A stretch of 42,292 bases of DNA from an uncultured Granulosicoccus sp. (GTDB taxonomy: Bacteria; Pseudomonadota; Gammaproteobacteria; Granulosicoccales; Granulosicoccaceae): NCBI GenBank assembly GCA_947499955.1, contig CANMQI010000032.1, positions 1 to 42,292 on the forward strand, read 5' to 3'. Position 1 is the stretch's first letter. Each line of letters opens with the position of its first letter. This document shows, in pieces, positions 16,017 to 24,016 of this stretch. Both the position numbers and the translations under genes were made by a program. The notes below the pieces were generated by a model. The model had not been told where the DNA came from. It saw only the letters and a list, made by a program, of their open reading frames with translations, and did not search any database.

Positions 16017-16772
16017 TTATCGATTACCACTCATTTCCAGTGTGAACCGGTACCGGTCTGAACGGTAGGCGATAACGGCGTATTCGATGATCCGCCCTTT
16101 GGCATTACAGGACCGCCGCTTGGCGATCAGGACGGCATTGCCAGCGTTTGTTTCGAGCGCTTCGGCCAGTCTGCTGTCTGAGTTGGCAGCCTCGATGGTC
16201 TCGGTGCCACTGCAGATGCGCTCACCGCATTCATTCTCCAGCCAGCCATACAAGGAGCGATGATCCAGCTCCCGGGCTGTCGGCGGAGTCCTGTCCTTGA
16301 TGGTCGCCGGTGAAATCCAGCAACGCGACAAGCCGATAACAGCCCCATCTGCCAGCAAGCGGCGCCTGATATGTAGAAGACTGGCCCCTGCAGGCAGACC
16401 GAAAACCTCGCACACTTCTGCCGGTGCCTTGCGGGTAGCCACCTGCTGCGTCTCGTAACTGGCCTCCAGACCGCGTGCGGCCATATCTGCCGAAAAACTG
16501 GACAAGGTCAGCAAGGGTTGCTCGACGAAGGGTGTCGTGACAATCGAACCCTTGCCCGATTGACGAGTTATCAGACCTTCATTACGCAGTTTATCCAGCG
16601 CGGCTCTGGCAGTGGTTCGACTCACACCGAACAGGCTGTTGAGCTCCGATTCGGACGGCAAGTGTTGTCCCGGCGCAAAGTGACCTGTCTTGATACCTGC
16701 CCGTAATCGCTCGGCTATCTGCAACCAGCGTGGTCCAGCACCGTCCGTGAGTTTGTCTTCGCTCCATTTCAT
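16017..16772 (-). CDS. GntR-family regulator, HutC/UTRA subfamily
   Basis: This 251-residue regulator has an N-terminal winged helix (about residues 15-80: GQHLPSESELNSLF, SRTTARAALDKL, GLITRQSGKGS) and a UTRA ligand-binding domain from about residue 90 to the end. UTRA domains bind small molecules such as phosphosugars. It would be a cytoplasmic repressor of the divergent transporter operon. The palindrome at 16786-16797 lies in its own promoter, and a matching one precedes the ABC operon, arguing for autoregulation plus control of the operon. No Shine-Dalgarno sequence precedes the ATG, and the -10 lies only about 9 nt upstream, so the mRNA may be leaderless. Confidence 0.93.
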   Translation of the reverse strand: MKWSEDKLTDGAGPRWLQIAERLRAGIKTGHFAPGQHLPSESELNSLFGVSRTTARAALDKLRNEGLITRQSGKGSIVTTPFVEQPLLTLSSFSADMAARGLEASYETQQVATRKAPAEVCEVFGLPAGASLLHIRRRLLADGAVIGLSRCWISPATIKDRTPPTARELDHRSLYGWLENECGERICSGTETIEAANSDSRLAEALETNAGNAVLIAKRRSCNAKGRIIEYAVIAYRSDRYRFTLEMSGNR

Positions 16773-16780
16773 ACTGCAAA

Positions 16781-16807
16781 ACTATATGTCATGACATTTA
16801 CTGTCAA
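16781..16807 (-). promoter_or_regulatory. Promoter and operator of the UTRA regulator gene
   Basis: On the minus strand TTGACA (16807-16802) and TATAGT (16786-16781) are separated by 15 bp. The spacer is almost filled by the perfect palindrome ATGTCATGACAT (16786-16797). A repressor on it would compete directly with RNA polymerase. The 15-bp spacing is short, so an alternative weaker -10 (TAGTTT at 17 bp) is possible. Confidence 0.55.
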
Positions 16808-17138
16808 GACGAATGAAACGGAGATGTCGAGAAAATGATGATGCAGCGCTCATCAAAGCAGGCAATGCCGGGGGTTTCTGCCACAGGAATATTGCAGTTG
16901 CAGCAACTCTTGCGTCGCGCCGACGATGACGCCTCAGATCGGTGCGGCAGTGGACATGAACACTGTTTTCATTGTGTATTAAACACCTTTTAAACCGGAC
17001 TCATCGATAACGACAGGATGCCGTCCTCTCGCTGCACCACCCCACCTCTTGCGCCCCACCGCAGTGCACAATGATCGGAACAACCTTGTACGAGAGCTTC
17101 GTCAGGGGGCACACCCGTCCTTTGCTCGGCAAATAGGC
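16808..17138. other. Intergenic region between divergent regulator and ABC operon
   Basis: I see no convincing gene or RNA here. Several short frames exist but lack ribosome sites and family resemblance. Confidence 0.5.
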
Positions 17139-17167
17139 TTGACCAAATGTCATGACGTTCGTAGGAT
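17139..17167 (+). promoter_or_regulatory. Promoter and operator of the second sugar ABC operon
   Basis: TTGACC (17139-17144), a 17-bp spacer and TAGGAT (17162-17167) form a fair sigma-70 promoter. The spacer holds AATGTCATGACGTT (17146-17159), which shares the GTCATGAC core and flanks with the site in the UTRA regulator promoter. The resulting leader to the ATG at 17377 would be about 200 nt. Confidence 0.55.
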
Positions 17168-17376
17168 GATTGCCATCGCCGGTATCGAAGAGCATCCGGC
17201 GAGATGCCCTGTTTGCAAGAGCAAGGCCCGTTCGAACTGCACGTTTGTCAGAACCACTGACCGACACTGGCGCAACCGGTGTCCCTCTTCAGGTCAGGCA
17301 TGAACTCTCAGGAAGAAGCGCAACTATCGTCAATACCGCGCATCCGCGCATTCAATCCATCAACGAGTATCCGACC

Positions 17377-18357
17377 ATGAAAATCATCCAATCAGTCAGC
17401 AACAACTCACCCGTCAATCCCGGCCGTCGCAAATGGACCGCCATGGGCATCGCCGCCGTATTGGCAGCGGGTGTGACCTCCTCGACAAGCGTTGTGGCAC
17501 AGGATGGCAAGAAGACTTTCGCACTGGTGCAGATCAACCAGCAAGCCCTGTTCTTCAACCAGATGAATGAAGGTGCACAGGAAGCGGCAGATGCAGCGGG
17601 TGCCGAACTTGTCATATTCAACGCCAACAACGATTCGGCCGCTCAGAACAGCGCGGTGGAAACCTATATCACCGAAGGCGTGGACGGCATCATCGTGGTT
17701 GCCATTGATGTCAACGGCATCATGCCAGCGGTGGAACAGGCTGACGAAGCCGGCATTCCGGTCATTGCGGTTGATGCCATTCTCCCGGAGGAAGGCCCGC
17801 AGAAGGCGCAGGTCGGCGTTGACAATGCTCAGGCCGGTGCTGACATGGCGGCCTATGTCAATGAATATGCAGCCAGTCATGGCGGTCTGCAGCTGGGTGT
17901 CGTGGGTGCACTCAACAGCTTCATCCAGAATGTGCGCAAGGATGGCTTTGTCGATGCCCTTGATGGTGTGGAAGTGGTGTCGACGGTGGATGGCCAGAAT
18001 GTTCAGGACATTGCCCTGTCTGCCGCGGAGAACCTGATGACAGCCAATCCCGGCATGAATGCCATCTATGCCACCGGTGAGCCTGCCCTGCTCGGCGCCA
18101 TTGCGGCCGTCGAGAGCCAGGGTCGTCAGGACGATGTGACCGTATTCGGTTGGGATCTGACCGCTCAGGCAGTGGACGGTATCGACGCCGGCTATGTGGA
18201 AGCGGTAGTTCAGCAAAGCCCATCGGGCATGGGAGCTGCGGCCGTGGATGCGCTGGTCGCCCTGACTTCCGGCAACGAGATCGAGAGTCAGATTGACGTG
18301 CCTATCACCATCGTCACGCAGGACAACGTCGACGACTTCCGAGCCACATTCAAGTAA
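17377..18357 (+). CDS. Periplasmic sugar-binding protein, ribose/fructose (CUT2) type
   Basis: This 326-residue substrate-binding protein has a long Sec signal peptide (about residues 1-42, ending SVVAQD) and a type I periplasmic-binding fold. QMNEGAQEAADAAGAE, EGVDGIIVVAIDVNG and PVIAVDAILPE are typical of RbsB-like proteins. It starts at ATG 17377; the longer in-frame reading begins inside the promoter and lacks a ribosome site. It is the first gene of the SBP-ATPase-permease-hydrolase operon. Ligand unknown; a pentose, hexose or nucleoside-like compound is possible. Confidence 0.92.
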   Translation: MKIIQSVSNNSPVNPGRRKWTAMGIAAVLAAGVTSSTSVVAQDGKKTFALVQINQQALFFNQMNEGAQEAADAAGAELVIFNANNDSAAQNSAVETYITEGVDGIIVVAIDVNGIMPAVEQADEAGIPVIAVDAILPEEGPQKAQVGVDNAQAGADMAAYVNEYAASHGGLQLGVVGALNSFIQNVRKDGFVDALDGVEVVSTVDGQNVQDIALSAAENLMTANPGMNAIYATGEPALLGAIAAVESQGRQDDVTVFGWDLTAQAVDGIDAGYVEAVVQQSPSGMGAAAVDALVALTSGNEIESQIDVPITIVTQDNVDDFRATFK

Positions 18358-18365
18358 GGACGACG

Positions 18366-19193
18366 ATGGAAAACGAGGCAGTTTCCCTAGAGGGCGGCGG
18401 CGCAGCAGGTTCTGTGGCTGCGCCGCCGCGTATCAAGCTGAATGGTATCCGCAAGAGTTTCGGATCGGTCAAGGCATTGCGCGGTGTCGACCTGGAGTTG
18501 ATGCCCGGTGAATGCCTGGGTCTGGTCGGCGACAATGCTGCCGGCAAGTCCACGCTCTCGAAAGTCATGTCCGGCACATACATACCCGACTCCGGCACCA
18601 TCTCGATCGATGGCAAGGTGGTCAGACTGAAGGATCCTGCCGACGCTCGTGACAGACATATCGAGATGGTCTTTCAGGATCTGTCGCTGTGCAATCACGT
18701 CGATGTGGTGGGCAATCTGTTTCTGGGCCGCGAGATCGTGCGCGGTCCGTTTCTCGATCACAAACAGATGCTCGAGCAGGCGCGGCACATGCTCGACGCC
18801 CTGGAAATTCGTATTCCACGACTGACAGCCAAGGTAGCTCAGCTATCCGGTGGACAGAGACAGGCCATCGCCATTGCCAGAGCGGCATCGTTCGACCCGA
18901 AGGTACTCATCATGGATGAACCGACGTCGGCGCTGGCGGTGGCCGAGGTGGAAGCGGTACTGGAACTGATCAACCGCGTCAAGGCACGCGGCGTCTCGGT
19001 CATCCTCATCACTCATCGCCTGCAGGATCTGTTTCGCGTGTGTGATCGCATTGCCGTCATGTACGAAGGCACCAAGGTTGCCGAACGTGCCATCGCCAGT
19101 ACCAATCTGGAAGACCTGGTTAGGTTGATCGTTGGCGATACCGGGCTCCACGACAAGAATCCGGACACGGACAGGAAAGCTGCACACTCATGA
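18366..19193 (+). CDS. Sugar ABC transporter ATPase, single ABC domain (FrcA-like)
   Basis: This 275-residue protein has one nucleotide-binding domain: Walker A GDNAAGKST, signature LSGGQRQ, Walker B VLIMDEPT and switch ITHR. A glycine/alanine-rich 20-residue N-terminal leader precedes it. CUT2 systems usually have a double-domain ATPase; the single-domain form is seen in the Frc fructose branch and works as a homodimer. AAGGAC lies 5 nt before the ATG, and the C-terminus overlaps the permease start by 4 nt. Confidence 0.93.
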   Translation: MENEAVSLEGGGAAGSVAAPPRIKLNGIRKSFGSVKALRGVDLELMPGECLGLVGDNAAGKSTLSKVMSGTYIPDSGTISIDGKVVRLKDPADARDRHIEMVFQDLSLCNHVDVVGNLFLGREIVRGPFLDHKQMLEQARHMLDALEIRIPRLTAKVAQLSGGQRQAIAIARAASFDPKVLIMDEPTSALAVAEVEAVLELINRVKARGVSVILITHRLQDLFRVCDRIAVMYEGTKVAERAIASTNLEDLVRLIVGDTGLHDKNPDTDRKAAHS

Positions 19194-20182
19194 ATACCGC
19201 TGTCTATACTGAACGAGAAAAGGGCTCGGCTCTGGCGGACTGGCTTGCCGAGCATGCCCAGGTACTCTCCATTGCCCTGTTCTTCACGGCGTGTGTGGTG
19301 TTCTTCTCGTTGATGACCACAACATTCCTGACCTTGCCCAACATTCTGAACGTGATTCGTCAGGCGGCACCGATACTGATCGTGGCCACGGCCATGACCC
19401 TGGTGATCATTACCGCCGGCATCGATCTGTCTGTCGGTTCCCTGGTTGCATTGATCAATGCAGTGGCGGCCATCGCCATCGCAGCCGGCATACCCTGGCC
19501 GGTGGTGATCGTGGGCATGCTGATGCTGGGCGGCGCAATCGGTCTGGCTCAGGGCTGGTTCACTGCCTATCAGGGCATTCCGGCCTTCATTGTCACGCTG
19601 GCAGGCCTGTCCATACTACGTGGCATTGCCTTGTATCTGACCGAAGGCTATTCCATTCCGATCCGTGATGTACCGGGTTTTCTGTACATCGGCCGTGGCG
19701 AAATTCTGGGCATACCGGTTCCGGCCATCATTGCCATTGCCGTGGTCGTGCTGGGTTATGTGGTGATGAGTCGCACCCTCTACGGTCGCCGTGTGGTCGC
19801 GGTGGGCTCCAACCCTGAGGCTGCCCGACGCGTTGGTATGCCATCACGCGCCATTCTGGCTTCGGTCTACATGGTCTCCGGTGTCGCTGCCGCTGCTGCC
19901 GGTCTGCTGTTCGCCGCCAGACTGGGCTCCGGCTCATCCAATGCCGCTGTCGGTTTTGAACTGCAAGTGATTGCGGCAGTGGTGCTCGGTGGTACCTCTC
20001 TGATGGGTGGCCGTGGCTCCATGATAGGCACCTTGCTGGGAACCATGACCATCGCAGTCATCGGTAACGGACTTATCCTGATGCGCATCTCCCCGTTCTT
20101 CACTCAAATCGTCACCGGCGCCATCATCCTGATTGCCATCTGGCTGAACACTCGCCTGTTTACCCGGGGTAGCGGTTCATGA
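19190..20182 (+). CDS. Sugar ABC transporter permease (CUT2)
   Basis: This 330-residue polytopic membrane protein contains AGIDLSVGSLVALINA, the coupling loop VVAVGSNPEAARRVGMP and GGTSLMGGRGSMIGT, all standard for CUT2 permeases. It is the only permease in this operon, so the channel is a homodimer. It overlaps the ATPase gene and the phosphotriesterase-family gene by 4 nt each, so the hydrolase is translationally coupled to transport. Confidence 0.94.
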   Translation: MNTAVYTEREKGSALADWLAEHAQVLSIALFFTACVVFFSLMTTTFLTLPNILNVIRQAAPILIVATAMTLVIITAGIDLSVGSLVALINAVAAIAIAAGIPWPVVIVGMLMLGGAIGLAQGWFTAYQGIPAFIVTLAGLSILRGIALYLTEGYSIPIRDVPGFLYIGRGEILGIPVPAIIAIAVVVLGYVVMSRTLYGRRVVAVGSNPEAARRVGMPSRAILASVYMVSGVAAAAAGLLFAARLGSGSSNAAVGFELQVIAAVVLGGTSLMGGRGSMIGTLLGTMTIAVIGNGLILMRISPFFTQIVTGAIILIAIWLNTRLFTRGSGS

Positions 20183-21264
20183 GTGAAAACAGTCATACCG
20201 CCATGACCGTCACGGGTGCCATCAGCGCTGCCAGTCTCGGCAACACGCTGATGCACGAGCATATTCTCAACGACTGCAGCTGCTGGTGGAATCCACCGGC
20301 AGAGGGTGAACGCCAGTACCTGGCCGATGCCAGGGTGAGCATCGAGATCCTGTCGGAATTGCGACAGGACCCCTTTGTCTGCAAGCACAATATCGCACTC
20401 GATGATGAGGCACTGGCCATCAGCGAATTGCAGGCCTTTTGTCAAGTTGGTGGCCAGACCGTGGTGGATCCGACCTGTCGTGGCATTGGTCGTAACCCGT
20501 GTGCACTGGTGCGCATAGCCAACAAGACCGGCTTGAACATCATCATGGGCTCAGGCTACTACCTGCAGGATTCACATCCAGACGAACTCAAGTCATTGAG
20601 CGTACAGGGCGTGGCTGACCAGATCATCAAGGAAGCCGTTGACGGTATCCAGATAGATGCGGTCGACGGTGTGGACTGCGTGCGTATCGGCCTGATTGGC
20701 GAGATTGGTGTGTCATCGGATTTCACGGCCGATGAACGTAAATCCCTGCACGGTGCCGCTCGTGCGCAAGTACAGACCGGCCTGCCCCTGATGATTCATC
20801 TACCGGCCTGGTTCAGGCTCGGGCACGAGGTACTCGACATTGCCGAGAGCGAAGGTGTCGATCCGCAGCGGGTCATCCTATGCCATATGAACCCGTCTCA
20901 TGATGACAGCGAGTACCAATTGGGACTTGCCCGGCGCGGGGCCTTCATTGAATACGACATGCTGGGCATGGACTACTTCTATGCCGATCAGCAGGTGCAG
21001 TGCCCCAGCGATGATGAATCGGCTCGCGGTATCGTGCGTCTGGCTGACAACGGACTACTCGACCGGGTTCTGCTCTCTCATGATGTCTTCCTGAAGATGA
21101 TGCTGACCCGATACGGTGGCAATGGCTATGCCTATGTGCAAAGACATTTTCTGCCTCGACTGAAACGCCACGGCTTCCATGACGCCGATTTGCACACGCT
21201 CACCCACGATAATCCACGACGTGTGTTCGACCCCGAATTCAAACCAGAAGGAAACCCGGCATGA
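20179..21264 (+). CDS. Phosphotriesterase-family metal-dependent hydrolase
   Basis: This 361-residue amidohydrolase-superfamily TIM barrel has a full binuclear metal site in family order: His26 and His28 (LMHEH), Glu in LIGEIGVS as the bridging acidic residue (Lys in many homologues), His in LMIHLPAW, His in LCHMNPS and Asp in LLSHDV. Characterised relatives in sugar loci are lactonases or phospho-sugar lactonases rather than organophosphate hydrolases. Adjacent transport and kinase genes suggest hydrolysis of a sugar lactone or ester. There is no signal peptide, so it is cytoplasmic. Confidence 0.93.
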   Translation: MSENSHTAMTVTGAISAASLGNTLMHEHILNDCSCWWNPPAEGERQYLADARVSIEILSELRQDPFVCKHNIALDDEALAISELQAFCQVGGQTVVDPTCRGIGRNPCALVRIANKTGLNIIMGSGYYLQDSHPDELKSLSVQGVADQIIKEAVDGIQIDAVDGVDCVRIGLIGEIGVSSDFTADERKSLHGAARAQVQTGLPLMIHLPAWFRLGHEVLDIAESEGVDPQRVILCHMNPSHDDSEYQLGLARRGAFIEYDMLGMDYFYADQQVQCPSDDESARGIVRLADNGLLDRVLLSHDVFLKMMLTRYGGNGYAYVQRHFLPRLKRHGFHDADLHTLTHDNPRRVFDPEFKPEGNPA

Positions 21265-22043
21265 GTGACTCTACCAAAAAACGTATCCTGCTCATCGGCG
21301 AAAGCTGGGTCAGCTCGGCAACGCATTTCAAGGGCTTCGACCAGTTCGGCAGTGTCACCTTTCACACGGGAGCCGACCCGCTGGTCAAGTCTCTGGAGGA
21401 CAGCCCTTTCGAACTGACCTGGATGAAGGCACACGAGGCCGTCGAACAGTTTCCCTTCGACAAGGAAGGGCTCGATCAATACGATGCCTTCATTCTGTCA
21501 GACATTGGCGCCAACTCCCTGCTGCTGCCACCTGATGTCTGGCTGCATTCACGTACCGTACCCAACCGACTGAAGCTGTTGCGCCAGCGTGTCGAAGATG
21601 GCGCCGGCTTGCTGATGTGTGGCGGCTACTTCTCCTTTCAGGGAATCGACGGCAAGGCGCGCTGGAGACGCACACCGGTAGAGGATGTGCTACCCGTGAC
21701 CTGCCTGCCCTGGGATGACCGTGTCGAGATGCCGGAAGGCACCACCGGGGAGATCGTGCTGCCGGACCATCCCACCATGGCAGGGCTGAACCAGGCCTGG
21801 CCGCCGCTGCTGGGTGTCAATGAAGTGGAGCTGCGGGATCGTGACGATGTCAAACTCGTTGCCCGCTTGCCGGATGATCAGGGTGGCCATCCGCTACTCG
21901 TTGTCGGTGAATATGGCAAGGGACGCAGTGCTGCCTGGACCTCCGATATCGGTCCACACTGGTTGTCGCAGGATTTCTGTGACTGGCCCGGCTACAAGCA
22001 ACTGTGGACCAATGTGCTGAGCTGGCTGACAAAGCTGGACTGA
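21261..22043 (+). CDS. Putative glutamine-amidotransferase-like protein (DUF1355 type)
   Basis: This 260-residue protein is related to the putative glutamine amidotransferase/DUF1355 family with a class-I GATase-like fold. Visible elements include ILLIGESWVSS at the start, DAFILSDIGAN, the nucleophile-elbow-like GLLMCGGYFSFQGIDG with Cys, VGEYGKGRSAAWTSDIGPHW, and a C-terminal WPGYKQLWTNVLSWL. Cellular function is unknown for the family; members recur beside sugar ABC transporters and phosphotriesterase-type hydrolases. It overlaps the upstream gene by 4 nt. Confidence 0.75.
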   Translation: MSDSTKKRILLIGESWVSSATHFKGFDQFGSVTFHTGADPLVKSLEDSPFELTWMKAHEAVEQFPFDKEGLDQYDAFILSDIGANSLLLPPDVWLHSRTVPNRLKLLRQRVEDGAGLLMCGGYFSFQGIDGKARWRRTPVEDVLPVTCLPWDDRVEMPEGTTGEIVLPDHPTMAGLNQAWPPLLGVNEVELRDRDDVKLVARLPDDQGGHPLLVVGEYGKGRSAAWTSDIGPHWLSQDFCDWPGYKQLWTNVLSWLTKLD

Positions 22044-22106
22044 TTGCGCAGCCATTTTTGCCAACCCTGACCCATGTTACCTACAGCTCAAGCCCCTCGA
22101 TGGTGG

Positions 22107-23108
22107 CTACCTGCCTGCCAGAATAGCGGCCAGTGCAGGCTCATCAGGAAAGGCGCTACGTGTGCCGTAGCGGCTGACCGTAATGGCAGCCGCTTCGGCT
22201 GCGTGTCGCAAGGCCAGAGCATCCAGCGCAGTACCGCGCAGAATGGCCGAGCCGAGAGCAACACCCAGGTAGGTATCTCCGGCGCCTGTGGTGTCGACCA
22301 CGTTCGCGGCCACAGCACTCATGGGTTCTATCGTGATGTCAGGCTCTGTAGCGGCGTTCGCCGAGCCAATGACAGTGTCATTCGTGCCGGTAATCGTCGC
22401 GGCACGCGTACCAAGCAGGGCACCATTGCCGCCGCGGGTCAACACGACCTGAGTGGGGCCTTGCTGCAGCAGAGCACGCACCGCGGCTTCATCGCTCAGA
22501 CCTACCAGCGTTTCGGCTTCGCCTTCGTTCAGAATCAGGATGTCCGCCAGTGGCAGCGTGTCCTTCAACCAGTCGATGCAGGGCGACGGGTTGAGCACCA
22601 CCGCCACACCTCGCGACCGTGCATCGTCGATGAGCCTGTGCGTCTTTTCCTGCGTCAGATTGCCCTGCAACACGAGAAATCCCGGGCTTTGCAGGGTATC
22701 CATGGCATGAGCCGCCTGTGAAACATCGAGACTCTGAGTTGCAGCTACCGTGGTCACAATGGAATTTTCACCGTTTGCATCGGTATAGATCAAGGAAAGG
22801 TCGGTCGGGTACTGCAATACTGTCACCAGATGGGACTGCATGGATTCATGCGATAGCTCAAGCCGTACGTACTCTCCCCGCTCGTCCTGACCCACCGCAG
22901 CCATCAGGCGGGTGGCGACACCGCACCGGGCCAGTACCGTGGCCACATTTGCACCCTTGCCACCCACGTCGCGTGATCGGTACTCACCGATCAACGACTC
23001 ACCAGGCCTTGGGGTAGTTGGCACTGCGTACGTTTCATCGACAGTGACATTGGCCACGATCAGTGCCTGCACTGTTCTTTCAACATCTTTATTCGGGACC
23101 TTATTCAT
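22107..23108 (-). CDS. PfkB-family carbohydrate kinase
   Basis: This kinase of about 333 residues is a ribokinase-type sugar kinase. The N-terminal signature DVGGKGANVATVLARCG and C-terminal DTTGAGDTYLGVALG, with its anion-hole Gly-Ala-Gly-Asp and catalytic Asp, are intact. It would phosphorylate the sugar or its product after import. Two adjacent ATG codons exist (23111 and 23108); the second has GGA 8 nt upstream. The start codon region overlaps the divergent BtpA-family start. It is convergent with the preceding operon but likely functions in the same pathway. Confidence 0.93.
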   Translation of the reverse strand: MNKVPNKDVERTVQALIVANVTVDETYAVPTTPRPGESLIGEYRSRDVGGKGANVATVLARCGVATRLMAAVGQDERGEYVRLELSHESMQSHLVTVLQYPTDLSLIYTDANGENSIVTTVAATQSLDVSQAAHAMDTLQSPGFLVLQGNLTQEKTHRLIDDARSRGVAVVLNPSPCIDWLKDTLPLADILILNEGEAETLVGLSDEAAVRALLQQGPTQVVLTRGGNGALLGTRAATITGTNDTVIGSANAATEPDITIEPMSAVAANVVDTTGAGDTYLGVALGSAILRGTALDALALRHAAEAAAITVSRYGTRSAFPDEPALAAILAGR

Positions 23109-23109
23109 C

Positions 23110-23940
23110 ATGCATTCCATCACTTCAAAGCCCAGTGACCTTATCACCACTCTATTCGGTGGCAAAGCACTGATTGGCGTCATTCATTGTCCACCGTTTC
23201 CCGGATCGCCTCGCTACAACGGGCAGAGCATGAGCGAGATATATGACATCTGCATGCGTGATGCGGCGGCCTACCTCGAAGGCGGCATGAACGGACTCAT
23301 TGTCGAGAACCATGGTGACATCCCCTTCCTCAAGCCTGACGACATCGGCCCGGAAACCACGGGGTTTCTGTCGGTGATTACCGATCGCATCGTCAATACC
23401 TTCGACTGCCCGGTCGGTATCAATGTATTGGCCAATGCCCCCATTCCGGCACTGGCAGCTGCGACGGCCAGTGGCGCCGATTTCATTCGGGTCAACGAAT
23501 GGGCCAATGCCTATGTGGCCAATGAAGGTTTCATGGAGGGTCGTGCCGGAGAGGCACTACGCTATCGCGCAGCCTTGCAGGCCAACCATATCAAGGTATT
23601 CGCAGACAGCCACGTGAAGCACGGTAGTCATTCCATCGTCGCTGACCGCAGCATCGGCGAGCTCACTCGCGACCTGGCCTTCTTCGATGCCGATGCCGTT
23701 ATCGCCACCGGTCAGCGAACCGGTAACTCGGCCACCCTGGAAGAGATTGACGAGATTGGCTCTGCCACCTCGTTGCCCCTGCTGGTAGGCTCGGGTGTGA
23801 CACCCGAGAATGTGCAAGCCATCCTGAGCCGAACCGATGGCGTCATCGTCGCCTCATCCCTGAAGCGCGATGGTGACTGGTGGAACGAGGTCGAGCTGGA
23901 GCGAGTGAAGGGCTTCGTCAAAGCTGTCGGGCAAGGCTAG
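23110..23940 (+). CDS. BtpA/SgcQ-family TIM-barrel protein
   Basis: This 276-residue protein belongs to the BtpA family. KALIGVIHCPPFPGSPRY near residue 25 is the family hallmark, then GMNGLIVENHGDIPF, CPVGINVLANAP, FIRVNEWANA, KVFADSHVKHG and LLVGSGVTPENV. Named members affect photosystem I stability in cyanobacteria, or sit in the E. coli sgc sugar operon (SgcQ); the reaction is not established. The fold and phosphate-binding-like GSGVTPENV suggest an aldolase, epimerase or glycosidase on a phosphorylated compound. Its position opposite a sugar kinase supports that. Confidence 0.9.
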   Translation: MHSITSKPSDLITTLFGGKALIGVIHCPPFPGSPRYNGQSMSEIYDICMRDAAAYLEGGMNGLIVENHGDIPFLKPDDIGPETTGFLSVITDRIVNTFDCPVGINVLANAPIPALAAATASGADFIRVNEWANAYVANEGFMEGRAGEALRYRAALQANHIKVFADSHVKHGSHSIVADRSIGELTRDLAFFDADAVIATGQRTGNSATLEEIDEIGSATSLPLLVGSGVTPENVQAILSRTDGVIVASSLKRDGDWWNEVELERVKGFVKAVGQG

Positions 23941-24016
23941 TGCGCCTTCGTCGGGTCGCCTTCTCGGACGGTCGCACGCAGACTTTGAGCTATCAGCTTG
24001 TTTTCTTATCGCCTCA

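Noticed and set aside
20179..21264. Organophosphate-degrading phosphotriesterase
   Set aside because: The metal site is of the family, but a sugar-transport operon context and an acidic bridging residue favour a lactonase or related hydrolase.
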